Positions 53,244-62,167 of a stretch of DNA of 64,000 nucleotides are shown in pieces. How positions within the stretch are numbered: position 1 is the stretch's first letter; every line of letters begins with the position of its first letter. This stretch comes from Desulfobotulus mexicanus (GTDB lineage: Bacteria; Desulfobacterota; Desulfobacteria; Desulfobacterales; ASO4-4). The stretch lies in NCBI RefSeq assembly GCF_006175995.1, contig NZ_VDMB01000004.1:1-64000 (forward strand), in the 5' to 3' direction. The position numbers and the translations under genes are program-made. The notes beneath the pieces are model-generated. The model did no database searches. It was not told the origin of the DNA and was given only the letters and a program-made list of their open reading frames with translations.

Positions 53244-53259
53244 TAGTATGGAGGAAAAG

Positions 53260-53721
53260 ATGGAAAACCAAGTTCTGATTAAAAAATATGCCAACCGACG
53301 CCTGTATGATACTGAAAAAAGCAAATATGTCACCTTGGCGGAAGTTAGGCTTCTGATAAGGGAGGGTAGGGGTATCCATGTCATAGATGTGAATACAGAA
53401 GAGGATGTAACGGCTTTCATTCTTACACAGATTGTTCTGGAAGAGGCCCGCCAGAAAAATGCCCTTCTGCCGGTTCCCCTTCTTCATCTGATTATTCGCT
53501 ATGGGGATAATATTCTCAGTGAATTTTTTGAAAAATACCTACAGCAGATCCTTGGAAACTACCTTCATCAGAAATCCGCCTTTGATGAGCAGTTCAGGCG
53601 TATGCTGGATCTGGGGATTGATCTTTCCGGCATGGCACAAAAAACCATAACGGGTATTTCTCCCTTTGCACCATTCATGGACTTTTTTACTCAGGAAAAA
53701 AACAAAGAAAAAAAAGATTGA
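53260..53721 (+). CDS. phaR: Polyhydroxyalkanoate synthesis regulator PhaR
   Basis: 153 residues from ATG at 53260 (GGAGG six bases upstream). The N-terminal PHB_acc_N DNA-binding domain is clear: IKKYANRRLYDTEKSKYVTL and HVIDVNTEEDVTAFILTQI. The C-terminal half has the accumulation-regulatory helices (FFEKYLQQILGNYL). PhaR represses phasin genes and itself when PHA is absent and leaves DNA when it binds polymer. The two TGCA-N-TGCA palindromes in the upstream 241 bases suit this. No polymerase (phaC) is in the window. Confidence 0.92.
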   Translation: MENQVLIKKYANRRLYDTEKSKYVTLAEVRLLIREGRGIHVIDVNTEEDVTAFILTQIVLEEARQKNALLPVPLLHLIIRYGDNILSEFFEKYLQQILGNYLHQKSAFDEQFRRMLDLGIDLSGMAQKTITGISPFAPFMDFFTQEKNKEKKD

Positions 53722-53870
53722 GGCCAGTGGGTCTGGGGGACAGCCTGAAGGCTTGAACATAAATTTTAAAAAAATTTCCAGCAGGAATAAAAACAGGCTG
53801 AAAGCAACTCTGCGCCCGTGCCATTACAGGTTCCGGGCGTTACTTTTTGTCTGATGGCAAGGAAGCAGAA

Positions 53871-54494
53871 ATGTTAAATATCATATTTGAAAATGAGGGG
53901 CTTCTGGCCCTGGAAAAACCAGAGGGAATAGCGGTTATTCCTGAACGGCATAATGAGCGTGCCTGTCTTCTTCATATAATTGAAGAAGAGCTGGGAAAGC
54001 GGCTTTTTGTAGTCCACCGTCTGGATAAGGAAGTGAGCGGTATCCTTCTTTTTGCAAAGACTGCCCAAATGCATCGTTACCTGAACCTTCAATTTGAGCA
54101 GCGCAGAGTTCAAAAAACATATATGGCCCTTGTCCATGGCTGTCCGGAAGAAAAAGCGGGAAGTATACATGCTTCCATCCGGGCCTTTGGATCAGGACGG
54201 ATGGGAATTGACCCTGAAAAAGGTAAAGTCAGCCTTACCCGCTGGGAAGTGATCAGGGAGGCCAGGGATAAAAGTCTTATTGCTGCCTTTCCCGTAACCG
54301 GAAGACGGCATCAGATCCGTGTGCATCTTTACCACATAGGCCATCCCATTGTGGGAGATCTTCGTTATGGTGATAAAAATCTGCAGAAAAATTATCCCCG
54401 GCTCATGCTCCATGCCCATGGACTTGAATGCCCCATGCCTGACGGAGGCATACTGCGCCTTGACTCCCCGGTACCGGATACTTTCAGCTTTTGA
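53871..54494 (+). CDS. RluA-family pseudouridine synthase
   Basis: 207 residues from ATG at 53871 (AAGGA upstream). Signature VVHRLDKEVSGILLFAKTA with the catalytic Asp in HRLDKE, then FEQRRVQKTYMALVHG, GRRHQIRVHLYHIGHPIVGD and LHAHGLECP. It isomerises uridine to pseudouridine in rRNA or tRNA. It lacks an S4 domain and is short, so a specific RluA/TruC-like target cannot be given. It follows phaR by about 150 bases. Confidence 0.92.
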   Translation: MLNIIFENEGLLALEKPEGIAVIPERHNERACLLHIIEEELGKRLFVVHRLDKEVSGILLFAKTAQMHRYLNLQFEQRRVQKTYMALVHGCPEEKAGSIHASIRAFGSGRMGIDPEKGKVSLTRWEVIREARDKSLIAAFPVTGRRHQIRVHLYHIGHPIVGDLRYGDKNLQKNYPRLMLHAHGLECPMPDGGILRLDSPVPDTFSF

Positions 54495-54610
54495 TAAAAC
54501 AGTTTTTCCTTGTCACTTTGCATCATTCCAATCCAAATCATCTCTGGACTTTTTATGCAGAGTGAACATTATATATATCTGTAATAGGATGGGATAAAAA
54601 AAACATACTG

Positions 54611-54632
54611 CAATACAGCATTGTATTTTTTT
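54611..54632 (+). terminator. Weak hairpin with T-run before the flavin reductase gene
   Basis: AATACA-GCAT-TGTATT is a 6-bp stem followed by seven T in all, about 120 bases after the pseudouridine synthase stop. Low GC content, so efficiency is doubtful. Confidence 0.4.
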
Positions 54633-54673
54633 AAACCTTCTGTTTTTCAACGAAATCAAAAAAGGAGCGTACC

Positions 54674-55219
54674 ATGGAGAAAATTCAGGTTCTGGGTATC
54701 TGTGGCAGTCTGCGGAAGAGTTCTGCCAATATGGGGCTTCTGCGTTATGCACAGGAGGCGGCTCCCGAAGGTCTTGATATTCAGATTGCAGATATTTCAG
54801 GACTTCCTTTTTACAATACGGATATGGAAGAAAAACCCAAAAGTGTGCAGGATTTCTTTAAGGCCCTTGAAAAAGCAGATGCACTTCTTCTGGCCTGCCC
54901 GGAGTACAATTATTCCATGGCACCGGCCCTTAAAAATGCCCTGGACTGGGCTTCCCGTGAACCGGATAATGCCCTTCTTTCCGGAAAAACAGCGGCGATT
55001 ATGGGAGCCGGTGGCGGAATGGGAACGGCACGGGCACAGTATCACCTCCGTCAGGTCTGTGTGTTTTTGAATCTGCACGTATTGAATACACCGGAAATTT
55101 TCTGCAATGCCTTTGCAGGCGGATTTGAGGACAATGGTAATCTTAAGGACGAAAAAATCCAAAAACAGATAGGAAAACTCCTTACCGCTCTGAAGGACTG
55201 GACCCTGAAACTGCGATGA
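54674..55219 (+). CDS. NADPH-dependent FMN reductase (flavodoxin-like)
   Basis: 181 residues. The phosphate-binding loop is in GICGSLRKSSANMGLLRYA, the flavin segment in LLACPEYNYSMAPALKNALD and the third loop in AAIMGAGGGMGTARAQYHL. It resembles the ChrR/YieF-type reductases that use NAD(P)H and FMN to reduce quinones, chromate or similar. A good RBS (AAAGGAG) precedes the ATG. It is a single-gene unit ended by the long hairpin at 55233-55275. Confidence 0.9.
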   Translation: MEKIQVLGICGSLRKSSANMGLLRYAQEAAPEGLDIQIADISGLPFYNTDMEEKPKSVQDFFKALEKADALLLACPEYNYSMAPALKNALDWASREPDNALLSGKTAAIMGAGGGMGTARAQYHLRQVCVFLNLHVLNTPEIFCNAFAGGFEDNGNLKDEKIQKQIGKLLTALKDWTLKLR

Positions 55220-55232
55220 ATATTTCTTAAAA

Positions 55233-55275
55233 CCCTGCCTTCTGAGCAGGCTGACAGGCAGCTCAGAAGGCAGGG
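55233..55275. terminator. Terminator-type hairpin between convergent genes
   Basis: CCCTGCCTTCTGAGC and GCTCAGAAGGCAGGG form a perfect 15-bp stem with a 13-base loop. The minus-strand side is followed by TTTT, so it suits the ferredoxin gene at 55401-56519; the plus side has no T-run, though the stem alone may stop the flavin reductase transcript. Confidence 0.75.
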
Positions 55276-55400
55276 CATGGGTTTATGGCTTGAGTGCCGG
55301 AATCCGAAACGATTGCAATGTCACTCACAAACAGCCCGATTGTCTTTTGTTGGAACCAAGATTCTGAAATTAATTTTCCGGGATACGATATGCTGAATAA

Positions 55401-56519
55401 TTACCGGGAAAGAATACCGGCTTTAAGATTTTTCATGGAAAGCATACGCAAAGGTCTGTTTTTTTCCTTCTGCATACGATCATACATATCCTGAGGATCT
55501 GCTGCCACATCCGGCTGAAAAGCCTCCTCACGCTGCACAAGGCTGATGGCACCGGATGTACAACTGCTCTTGCACAGGCCGCAACCCATGCATTTTCCTT
55601 TACTAACCTTTGTTTTTTTGTCTTCACCAGCAAAGAGGGCACCAAAGGCACAGCGTTCCATGCAGGCACCACAACCTGTGCAAAACTCCTGATTGATATT
55701 GCATTGCCATGAAGCCCGCACAATCTGACTGTGGAGATTGAATCTAGCCACTGTGGAAAAAATACCACAGGAGCAGACGCAGCAGTTGCAGATATAACAA
55801 ACCTCTTCCTTTGCATTCTGGGTGTGGGCAATCAGCCCCTCCCTTTCACAGTCTTCCATGAGTTTCAGGGCGTCTTCTTTGCTTATAATTTCCGTTGGCA
55901 TACCCGATTCCAGATAAAACCTGGCAAACTCGTTCAGACTGAGACATACCCTCAAGGAATGATTACAGCCCCTGTTTTCAGCATGGGCTTTTTTTCTGCA
56001 AAGGCAATCGCTTACGGCAATAAGCTCCGCTTCTTCAATGTAGCGGCGTATTTTTTCATGGGGCATGATGGTCTGGGTGTCTTCAATGGCGGTTTCCACT
56101 GGAAGTATTCGAAACTGTGAAGTTTTGCTTCCGAAAACCTCCATGCCCATGGCATCCATCATATAATGGTTGTGGGCCTTGTTATAATCCGGAGAAAGGC
56201 GGTTAAGCTGGAACTCGAAGGTACCGACAATATAGGGCATCAGCACATAATGACTTTTTCCTTCCACCCGAAGCCTGAAAAGAAGCCCCCTTTCCGCCAT
56301 GGCATCCAGCATGGCAGCAGTACCTTGTTCATCGCTCTTATTTTTTAAAGCAATCTCACGGGCCGTCTGGGCTTCCGGTGTCAGAAGGAGACAGAGTGAA
56401 GCCTCTTCAGGTGTGTACATTGTTTTTAGAAGGGTTATATCCGTACCCGAAGGGCCTTCGGGGAATCCGCATGGAAGCTGATGCAGGTGCTGCTGAAGTT
56501 TTCGGTAAAGGTCTTCCAT
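55401..56519 (-). CDS. 4Fe-4S ferredoxin-type protein with winged-helix-like N-terminus
   Basis: 372 residues. The N-terminal ~90 residues look like a winged helix (TPEEASLCLLLTPEAQTARE). A cysteine-rich middle has CLCRKKAHAENRGC and CYICNCCVCSCGIF, and the C-terminal part is a two-cluster ferredoxin module, CTGCGACMERC and CMGCGLCKSSC. The family is widespread in sulfate reducers, and the role (electron transfer or redox-dependent control) is not established. It ends a unit with cbiM three bases upstream and hypB further up, which points to hydrogenase-related electron flow. Confidence 0.85.
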   Translation of the reverse strand: MEDLYRKLQQHLHQLPCGFPEGPSGTDITLLKTMYTPEEASLCLLLTPEAQTAREIALKNKSDEQGTAAMLDAMAERGLLFRLRVEGKSHYVLMPYIVGTFEFQLNRLSPDYNKAHNHYMMDAMGMEVFGSKTSQFRILPVETAIEDTQTIMPHEKIRRYIEEAELIAVSDCLCRKKAHAENRGCNHSLRVCLSLNEFARFYLESGMPTEIISKEDALKLMEDCEREGLIAHTQNAKEEVCYICNCCVCSCGIFSTVARFNLHSQIVRASWQCNINQEFCTGCGACMERCAFGALFAGEDKKTKVSKGKCMGCGLCKSSCTSGAISLVQREEAFQPDVAADPQDMYDRMQKEKNRPLRMLSMKNLKAGILSR

Positions 56520-56522
56520 ACA

Positions 56523-57401
56523 TTATTCTCCTTTGCCTGCAGGTCCTGGAATTCGTTTGAAAAGTATAATGCCGCCTCTGGCAAGAATCTGGCAGATCAG
56601 AATACCGGCAAGGCCAGCTGCAATAACTGAGAGGCTTTCAGGAAGCATAGGAAAGCTGTAGTCGGGCATGGGTGCGTTAAAAAGCAGTATACCTTCTGGA
56701 AGTTCGAATTTTTCTGCCACAAACTCAAGGCCGTCGGGATATCCTGAAGCAAAGGGCGTAATAAATAGGGCTCCAGACATGGGAAGAATCAGGCGGGGGA
56801 AATACCTTGCTGAGCTCATCAAAACAAGGGTGAGAACAACCTCGCCAAAGGCAATGATGGCATGGACGGAGAGCATGGGGCCGATGATACCCGAAAGACT
56901 GGCATCACTTCCTGCTGCAATAAAAATGGAACAGAGCAGGGCTGCAGCCATCACGGATATCCATGCAGCAAAGGCCGTAGACAGATGGATCGCAAGGGAA
57001 CTCCTTCTGCTTCCCATGAGGACATGGCGCAAAAGGCCGCCGAAACCTGCTCCCATTCCCCCCATTAAAAGGATGTTCATACCTAAAACGGTCAAACCAC
57101 CGTCACCAAAAAACACTGCCTGTATTAAAAGAACCAGGGATATGGAAAGTATGCCAGCCGGAACTCCCAGAAGCCCAGCGGCCAGAACACCACCCATGAG
57201 ATGTCCGGATGTAGCCCCACTTATCGGGAAATTAAGCATCTGAAAAACAAAAATCAGGGCAGTGACTGCTGCAAAATCCACAGGACCAGTTTTTGCTTCT
57301 GTTCGTATGGCTTTATAAGCGGCAACTCCGATAAGCCCTGCGGCAAGAATGGATGTTACCGAACACACAGGCCCCGAAATCATGGCGTCTGGAATATGCA
57401 T
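56523..57401 (-). CDS. cbiM: CbiM/NikM-type nickel/cobalt ECF transporter with PDGLE domain
   Basis: 292 residues. The processed metal-binding N-terminus MHIPDAMISGPVC, the glycine-rich helices (GATSGHLMGGVLAAGLLGVP, GDGGLTVLGMNILLMGGMGAG) and about seven membrane spans define CbiM/NikM. The C-terminus carries a fused PDGLE segment (YPDGLEFVAEKFEL), which replaces a separate CbiN/NikN. It is the substrate-capture part of a nickel or cobalt importer; ATPase and T-subunit genes are not beside it. HypB encoded 57 bases upstream argues for nickel. Confidence 0.93.
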   Translation of the reverse strand: MHIPDAMISGPVCSVTSILAAGLIGVAAYKAIRTEAKTGPVDFAAVTALIFVFQMLNFPISGATSGHLMGGVLAAGLLGVPAGILSISLVLLIQAVFFGDGGLTVLGMNILLMGGMGAGFGGLLRHVLMGSRRSSLAIHLSTAFAAWISVMAAALLCSIFIAAGSDASLSGIIGPMLSVHAIIAFGEVVLTLVLMSSARYFPRLILPMSGALFITPFASGYPDGLEFVAEKFELPEGILLFNAPMPDYSFPMLPESLSVIAAGLAGILICQILARGGIILFKRIPGPAGKGE

Positions 57402-57458
57402 GGGGATATCCTTTATTTGATGGAATTGTTTTTATGTGTTCAGCAAATCTCAGTTTTG

Positions 57459-58127
57459 TTATTTCTGGAAGCCATTTATTTTATTATCCAGAGCAGCAAT
57501 CCAGTCCTGAAAACCTTCTCCGGTTGTGCAGGACACAGGGATGATGGCAGCACGGGAATTAACCCGACGGACATGATCTGTAAAACGCTCCAGATTGAAA
57601 TCACACAAAGTCTGCATATCCGTTTTATTTACAATGATAATATCACAGACGGAAAACATCAGCGGATACTTAAGGGGCTTGTCATCTCCTTCCGGAAGAC
57701 TGGCAATCATCATGTTCAGGTGTGCGCCTGTGTCAAATTCTGCAGGGCAGACAAGGTTGCCAACATTTTCAATAAAAATAATATTCAGCTTTTCAAGATT
57801 CATTTCATCCAGACCGGATATCACCATGGAAGCATCCAGATGACAGAAACCACCAGTACGGAGCTGTATCACAGGGAGACCTGCAGCAGCCATTTTTTCT
57901 CCGTCCACACTCGATTCTATGTCAGCCTCAAGAACGCCCATTTCAAACTTTTCAGAAAGCAGGGCCGCCGTTTTAAGGAGAAAACTGGTTTTTCCTGCTC
58001 CCGGTGAAGCCATCAGGTTGACAAGAAAAAGGCCCTGTTTTTTTAAACGGGAGCGAAGTTCATCGGCCATGGCCCCATTGTCTGCCAGAATATCCTCTTT
58101 TACATCAATGATACGTACCTGATCCAT
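57459..58127 (-). CDS. hypB: Hydrogenase nickel incorporation GTPase HypB
   Basis: 223 residues from ATG at 58127 (GGAGA upstream; an in-frame ATG at 58187 is unlikely). P-loop NLMASPGAGKTSFLL, the switch ADIESSVDGEKM, GTP-dimer metal site GGFCHLDASMV, and IIFIENVGNLVCPAEFD with NKTD for guanine. HypB inserts nickel into [NiFe]-hydrogenase using GTP with HypA. No N-terminal His-rich nickel store is present. hypA and hydrogenase genes are not in the window. Confidence 0.95.
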   Translation of the reverse strand: MDQVRIIDVKEDILADNGAMADELRSRLKKQGLFLVNLMASPGAGKTSFLLKTAALLSEKFEMGVLEADIESSVDGEKMAAAGLPVIQLRTGGFCHLDASMVISGLDEMNLEKLNIIFIENVGNLVCPAEFDTGAHLNMMIASLPEGDDKPLKYPLMFSVCDIIIVNKTDMQTLCDFNLERFTDHVRRVNSRAAIIPVSCTTGEGFQDWIAALDNKINGFQK

Positions 58128-58247
58128 AGGTCTCCTCTTAATTTCAGGAATTGTTATCTGTTTTTCATGGTAAAACATCAAAAACATGACATAATAACAA
58201 AGTAATGTCGATAAAAGAAGTATACAAACTATTATGGAGAATTATTT

Positions 58248-59210
58248 TTGAGACTGCGTCGAAGCCTTCAAAACACCATGCTTGTCATGCTTGTTTCCGT
58301 AACAGCTCTGGTGATTTCTTTTTTTCTTTACATCCGCTGGTTCATGGAAGTCAGGGCAGGGCTGATGGATCTGGCAGGTAACCTGAATCTTGATCTGGAC
58401 CGGGTTATGGCCCCTGAAACCTTCAGTGTCATCCTGACACTTTCTGTATTGGTGGGGCTTATTCTTGTGGGCTTAAGTGTGATTTATCTCTATTACAGGC
58501 GAGCCATGTCTCTGTATCGTATGCAGCGCCGTTTTATCCGCAGCTTCACCCATGAGCTGAAAACACCCGTGGCATCTATCCGGCTTTATCTGGATACTTT
58601 TTTAAGGCATGAGCTCCCTAGGAGTGAAGAACTTAAATATCTTACATTCATGAAAAAAGATGCCGAACGTCTTTCTGAGCAGATTGAAAGAATCTTAAAC
58701 CTTGCCCGAATAGAGGGGGGAATGACACCGCTCTCTTTGGAATGTACCGACCTTGGAGCAAAAATTCTATCCGTTTACCATGCAAATCCTCAGGTGGCAA
58801 AACTTGCCCTCGAGCTTCACCCTGAAGATAAAAAAATTTATTATCCGCTGGATCCGGGACTTTTTTCCATGGTTCTGGGCAATCTTATGGAAAATGCTTT
58901 TAAATATAATGATTCAGAGAAACCTTCCATGACCGTTCATATGGAAAAAACAAAAAATAAACTGATTTTAAGTTTTCGTGATAATGGCCACGGTCTGGAT
59001 AAAAAAAACAGGAAACGGATTTTCAGAAGATTTTTCAGGATAAACCCCAGGGGGCCAGTGCCGGGTACAGGGCTTGGTCTGCACCTTGTCCACCATGTGG
59101 TTCGTATGCACAAAGGACGCATATGGGCTGAAAGCGAGGGGCCCGGAAAGGGCAGTACCTTCATTATCAACCTGCCCCTGCGGACTGGAGAGCTTTGCTA
59201 TGACAAATAA
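58248..59210 (+). CDS. Two-transmembrane sensor histidine kinase
   Basis: 320 residues. It starts at TTG 58248, supported by GGAGA seven bases upstream. TM1 (about 10-29) and TM2 (about 62-85) enclose a short periplasmic loop. HisKA has FIRSFTHELKTPVASIRLYL with the phospho-His; the ATPase has MVLGNLMENAFKYND (N), FRDNGHGLDKKN (G1), GTGLGLHLVHH (G2). No HAMP or PAS is seen. It is divergent from hypB and overlaps the response-regulator gene by 11 bases. The signal may concern nickel or hydrogenase status, by location only. Confidence 0.92.
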   Translation: MRLRRSLQNTMLVMLVSVTALVISFFLYIRWFMEVRAGLMDLAGNLNLDLDRVMAPETFSVILTLSVLVGLILVGLSVIYLYYRRAMSLYRMQRRFIRSFTHELKTPVASIRLYLDTFLRHELPRSEELKYLTFMKKDAERLSEQIERILNLARIEGGMTPLSLECTDLGAKILSVYHANPQVAKLALELHPEDKKIYYPLDPGLFSMVLGNLMENAFKYNDSEKPSMTVHMEKTKNKLILSFRDNGHGLDKKNRKRIFRRFFRINPRGPVPGTGLGLHLVHHVVRMHKGRIWAESEGPGKGSTFIINLPLRTGELCYDK

Positions 59211-59940
59211 AATTTTAGTAATAGAAGATGATCCCCACCTTCTTGAGGGTATTCGCCTGAACCTTTACCTTGGAGGTTATGAGATTCTCTGTGCGGTTTC
59301 AGGAAAAGAAGGTATTGCTATATGGGAAGAAGGTTCTGTGGATTTTGTGATCCTTGACCGAATGCTTCCGGACATGGACGGGCTTAAAGTCCTTGAGCGG
59401 ATAAGAAAAACCGACAACAATCTGCCAGTTCTGATTTTATCGGCCAAAGGGGAGGTGGAAGACCGCAAAGCAGGTCTCAGGCGAGGGTGTGATGATTACA
59501 TGGCCAAGCCCTTTGATCTGCAGGAACTTGAATTGCGCATGGAAAGGCTTCTTCTGCGGGGGAAAAACATAAAGCAGACAGGTTCCGGGGATTTTTTTTT
59601 CGGAGATCACCGCATCGACTGGGAACGGAGGGTTGCGGTTGTTGACGGTGAGGATGTCCCCCTGACGGATCAGGAATTCCGCATTTTAAAATATTTTGCG
59701 GAAAACCCCGGCAAACCCGTCAGCAGAGAAGCCATCCTTACCCGAGCCCTTGGATACGCAGCCCCCGTTGCCACCCGCACTGTAGATAATTTTCTTGTGC
59801 GTTTTCGTCGCTATTTTGAAAAGAACCCCAGAAAGCCAAAATTTTTTAAAAGCATACGCTCCGTAGGATATCTGTTTGATCCTTCGGGTCAAACAAAGGA
59901 AAGCAGACAGAAAAAAGATGAAGAAAACAGTGATACCTGA
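59200..59940 (+). CDS. OmpR-family response regulator
   Basis: 246 residues from ATG at 59200 (GGAGAG upstream), overlapping the kinase gene. Receiver (about 5-118) with the acidic pair IEDDPH, Asp in FVILDRMLPDMDG and Lys in YMAKPFD. C-terminal winged helix (about 130-228) with VPLTDQEFRILKYFAENPGK and TVDNFLVRFRRYFEKNP. It binds DNA and is the output of the kinase encoded upstream. It ends seven bases before the convergent lpd gene, with no visible terminator between. Confidence 0.95.
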   Translation: MTNKILVIEDDPHLLEGIRLNLYLGGYEILCAVSGKEGIAIWEEGSVDFVILDRMLPDMDGLKVLERIRKTDNNLPVLILSAKGEVEDRKAGLRRGCDDYMAKPFDLQELELRMERLLLRGKNIKQTGSGDFFFGDHRIDWERRVAVVDGEDVPLTDQEFRILKYFAENPGKPVSREAILTRALGYAAPVATRTVDNFLVRFRRYFEKNPRKPKFFKSIRSVGYLFDPSGQTKESRQKKDEENSDT

Positions 59941-59946
59941 TCAGAT

Positions 59947-61371
59947 CTATCCGTGAAGCCCCTGACCTATACCCTTGAATGCCATTTCTGAAAAAATTTC
60001 ACTGAATGTAGGATGAGCATGAATGGTTTCTGCTATATCCTTTAACAGAAGCTTTCTGTTTACGGCCAGGGTGGCTTCGGCCAGAAGCTCCGTAGCATGT
60101 CCTCCCACTATATGGCATCCCAGTATTCTGTCACTTTTTTCTTCCGTTACAAAAACAGCCTCGCCACCAAGCAGACCTGTGGCATGGGCTTTTCCGAGGC
60201 TTCGCATCAATACGGTTGTGGTTTTAACTAAAAAACCCTTTTCCCTTGCCTTTTCAGCACTCAAACCCACAAAGGCCACTTCAGGTTCAGTAAAAATTGC
60301 CGAAGGGATGGCATTATAGTACATGGTCTTCTTCTGGCCCATGGCGTTTGCCGCTGCCACCTCTGCTTCTGCTGAAGCCACATGGGCCAGCATGATTCTT
60401 TCAGGACCTGTGACATCACCTATGGCAAAAACGCCGGAACAGGCAGTTTCCATGGCATCATTAACTGCCAGATAACCCCGGTCATCCGTTTTCAGGCCCA
60501 GCTTATCAAGGCCCAGATGCATGGTATTCGGGCTGCGGCCCACACAGAGAATAAGGCAGGTGGCCTTGAGGGATTCCGGTTTTTCCAGGCATTGTGTTCC
60601 TGAAGGTATCTTTTCAAGCTTCACAAGAATACCATCTTCATCTTTTTCCAGATGTACGATTTTTCTGGATGTATGGATGCCGATTTTCTGTTTTTTAAAT
60701 TCCCTTGCAAGAAGCTTCGATGCCGAAACATCCAGATCCGGCAGGGGAAGAATCCTGTCTGCCATCTCAACAAGATCTATCTTTGCACCAAAGCCTGAAA
60801 GGATGGAGGCAAACTCACATCCAACAACGCCCGCTCCAATGATAAGGGCCGATGATGGCAGAGATTCCATGCGCAGAAAATCGTTGGAAGAAAGGCAGCT
60901 TATTCCATCGGGGAAAATACCGGGAAGACTTGCAGGGGCTGTGCCTGTGGCAATGATCAGACGATCCCATTTTAAGGAGGTTTTTTCTTCATCCGGAGTT
61001 GTTACTGAAAGAAGGCCTTTTTCTTCAATGCGGGCTGATCCGCAAATTACCTTAACCCTGTTTTGCCTGAGCAGAGCATCAATGCCTTTTTGCTGGGTGG
61101 CAATCACAGTCTGTTGTCTTTTCTGCAAAGTCTTCATATCTAAAACAGGTGGAGAGTCCAGATGAATACCGGATAATGAAGCATGGCGTATCTGGCGCAT
61201 GGTTGCGGCTGCACTGACCATGACTTTCGATGGAATGCACCCCCAGTTAAGACAGGTGCCACCCAAAGCTTCTTTTTCCACAAGGGTAACCTCTGCCCCC
61301 AGCTGAGCAGCACGGATGGCAGCCACATAACCACCGGGGCCTGCACCAATAACGGATATTTTAAGGGACAT
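59947..61371 (-). CDS. lpdA: Dihydrolipoamide dehydrogenase
   Basis: 474 residues from ATG at 61371 (GGAG upstream). FAD-binding VIGAGPGGYVAAIRAAQLG, redox disulfide GGTCLNWGCIPSK, NAD-binding IIGAGVVGCEFASILSG, FAIGDVTGPERIMLAHVA and the active-site His-Glu pair AHPTFSEIF. It is the E3 subunit of 2-oxoacid dehydrogenase or glycine cleavage complexes; no other subunit gene is nearby, so the partner complex is unknown. Confidence 0.95.
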   Translation of the reverse strand: MSLKISVIGAGPGGYVAAIRAAQLGAEVTLVEKEALGGTCLNWGCIPSKVMVSAAATMRQIRHASLSGIHLDSPPVLDMKTLQKRQQTVIATQQKGIDALLRQNRVKVICGSARIEEKGLLSVTTPDEEKTSLKWDRLIIATGTAPASLPGIFPDGISCLSSNDFLRMESLPSSALIIGAGVVGCEFASILSGFGAKIDLVEMADRILPLPDLDVSASKLLAREFKKQKIGIHTSRKIVHLEKDEDGILVKLEKIPSGTQCLEKPESLKATCLILCVGRSPNTMHLGLDKLGLKTDDRGYLAVNDAMETACSGVFAIGDVTGPERIMLAHVASAEAEVAAANAMGQKKTMYYNAIPSAIFTEPEVAFVGLSAEKAREKGFLVKTTTVLMRSLGKAHATGLLGGEAVFVTEEKSDRILGCHIVGGHATELLAEATLAVNRKLLLKDIAETIHAHPTFSEIFSEMAFKGIGQGLHG

Positions 61372-61641
61372 AAGGACTCCGTAAAAAGATTTAAGAATTT
61401 TGATGGCAACTTTATTTTCAGTTATGAATGCAGGGGCAGGCCCTGTGTCTGCCCATAGAATCGGCAATAAGAATAGGTTCTGATGGCAAGGAATATCAAG
61501 CCCCTTTTATGAAAACCAGCAATAAAAATATAAACTGATCTTTTTATGGAAAAGATATGGCTGCCTTTTTAAAAAGAACATGGTAAAAGGATCCGGGCAG
61601 AAGTTGAAAACATTCAAACGGATTGAAGGAGTAAAATAATC

Positions 61642-61956
61642 ATGGATCAGGCTAAAAACTTTTTTATGTCCCGCAAGGACATTGCCATTCGTCTTCTTTA
61701 CACCATTTTCTTTTTTATAGTTTTAGAATTTCTGAAAACCATCCAGATTTTTCTTTCCTGTGTACAATATATCTGGGTTCTGGTTACGCTCAACCATCTG
61801 GAGCCCCTGCGCAGCCTGACGGACCGTCTTGCCGTTTTGAGCTACCGCATTCTGAGGTATATCTCCCTCAATGAAAATAAAAAACCATTTCCTTTTACTG
61901 AATTTCCCGAATCCGTAGACGTTTCCGAGTCCGTTCGTTTTTCTGAAAAGGACTGA
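61642..61956 (+). CDS. DUF4389 membrane protein
   Basis: 104 residues. One or two membrane helices (about 17-36 and 37-52) in LLYTIFFFIVLEFLKTIQIF and LSCVQYIWVLVTLN, then the family block LTDRLAVLSYRILRYISLN and a charged tail. DUF4389 is a small inner-membrane family of unknown role. A strong terminator follows at 62038-62090; GGAG lies upstream of the ATG. Confidence 0.85.
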   Translation: MDQAKNFFMSRKDIAIRLLYTIFFFIVLEFLKTIQIFLSCVQYIWVLVTLNHLEPLRSLTDRLAVLSYRILRYISLNENKKPFPFTEFPESVDVSESVRFSEKD

Positions 61957-62037
61957 TTTTTTGGTAAAATTGCCGGTCTGATATCACAAATATGATATTC
62001 TTCCGGATTCCTTATCCGCTGTTAAAAAAATGTTAAT

Positions 62038-62090
62038 GGACAAGACCGGTTCCGCATGAATTTTTTAGCGGAAATGGTCTTGTCCTTTTT
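62038..62090 (+). terminator. Rho-independent terminator after the DUF4389 gene
   Basis: GGACAAGACC and GGTCTTGTCC (10 bp) plus an inner TTCCGC/GCGGAA (6 bp) with a 2x2 bulge, followed by five T. The avtA gene starts shortly after. Confidence 0.9.
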
Positions 62091-62167
62091 AGTGTATGGA
62101 TATGAGAAAAGGCCAGTTCCTGCTGAATGCTGTTTCGGGGGAATATCTGGAAAAAAGAGGGGTTATG

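Noticed and set aside
57201-58007. An open frame of 268 codons on the plus strand opposite hypB and the start of cbiM
   Set aside because: Antisense to well-conserved HypB motifs, Cys/His-rich random-looking translation.
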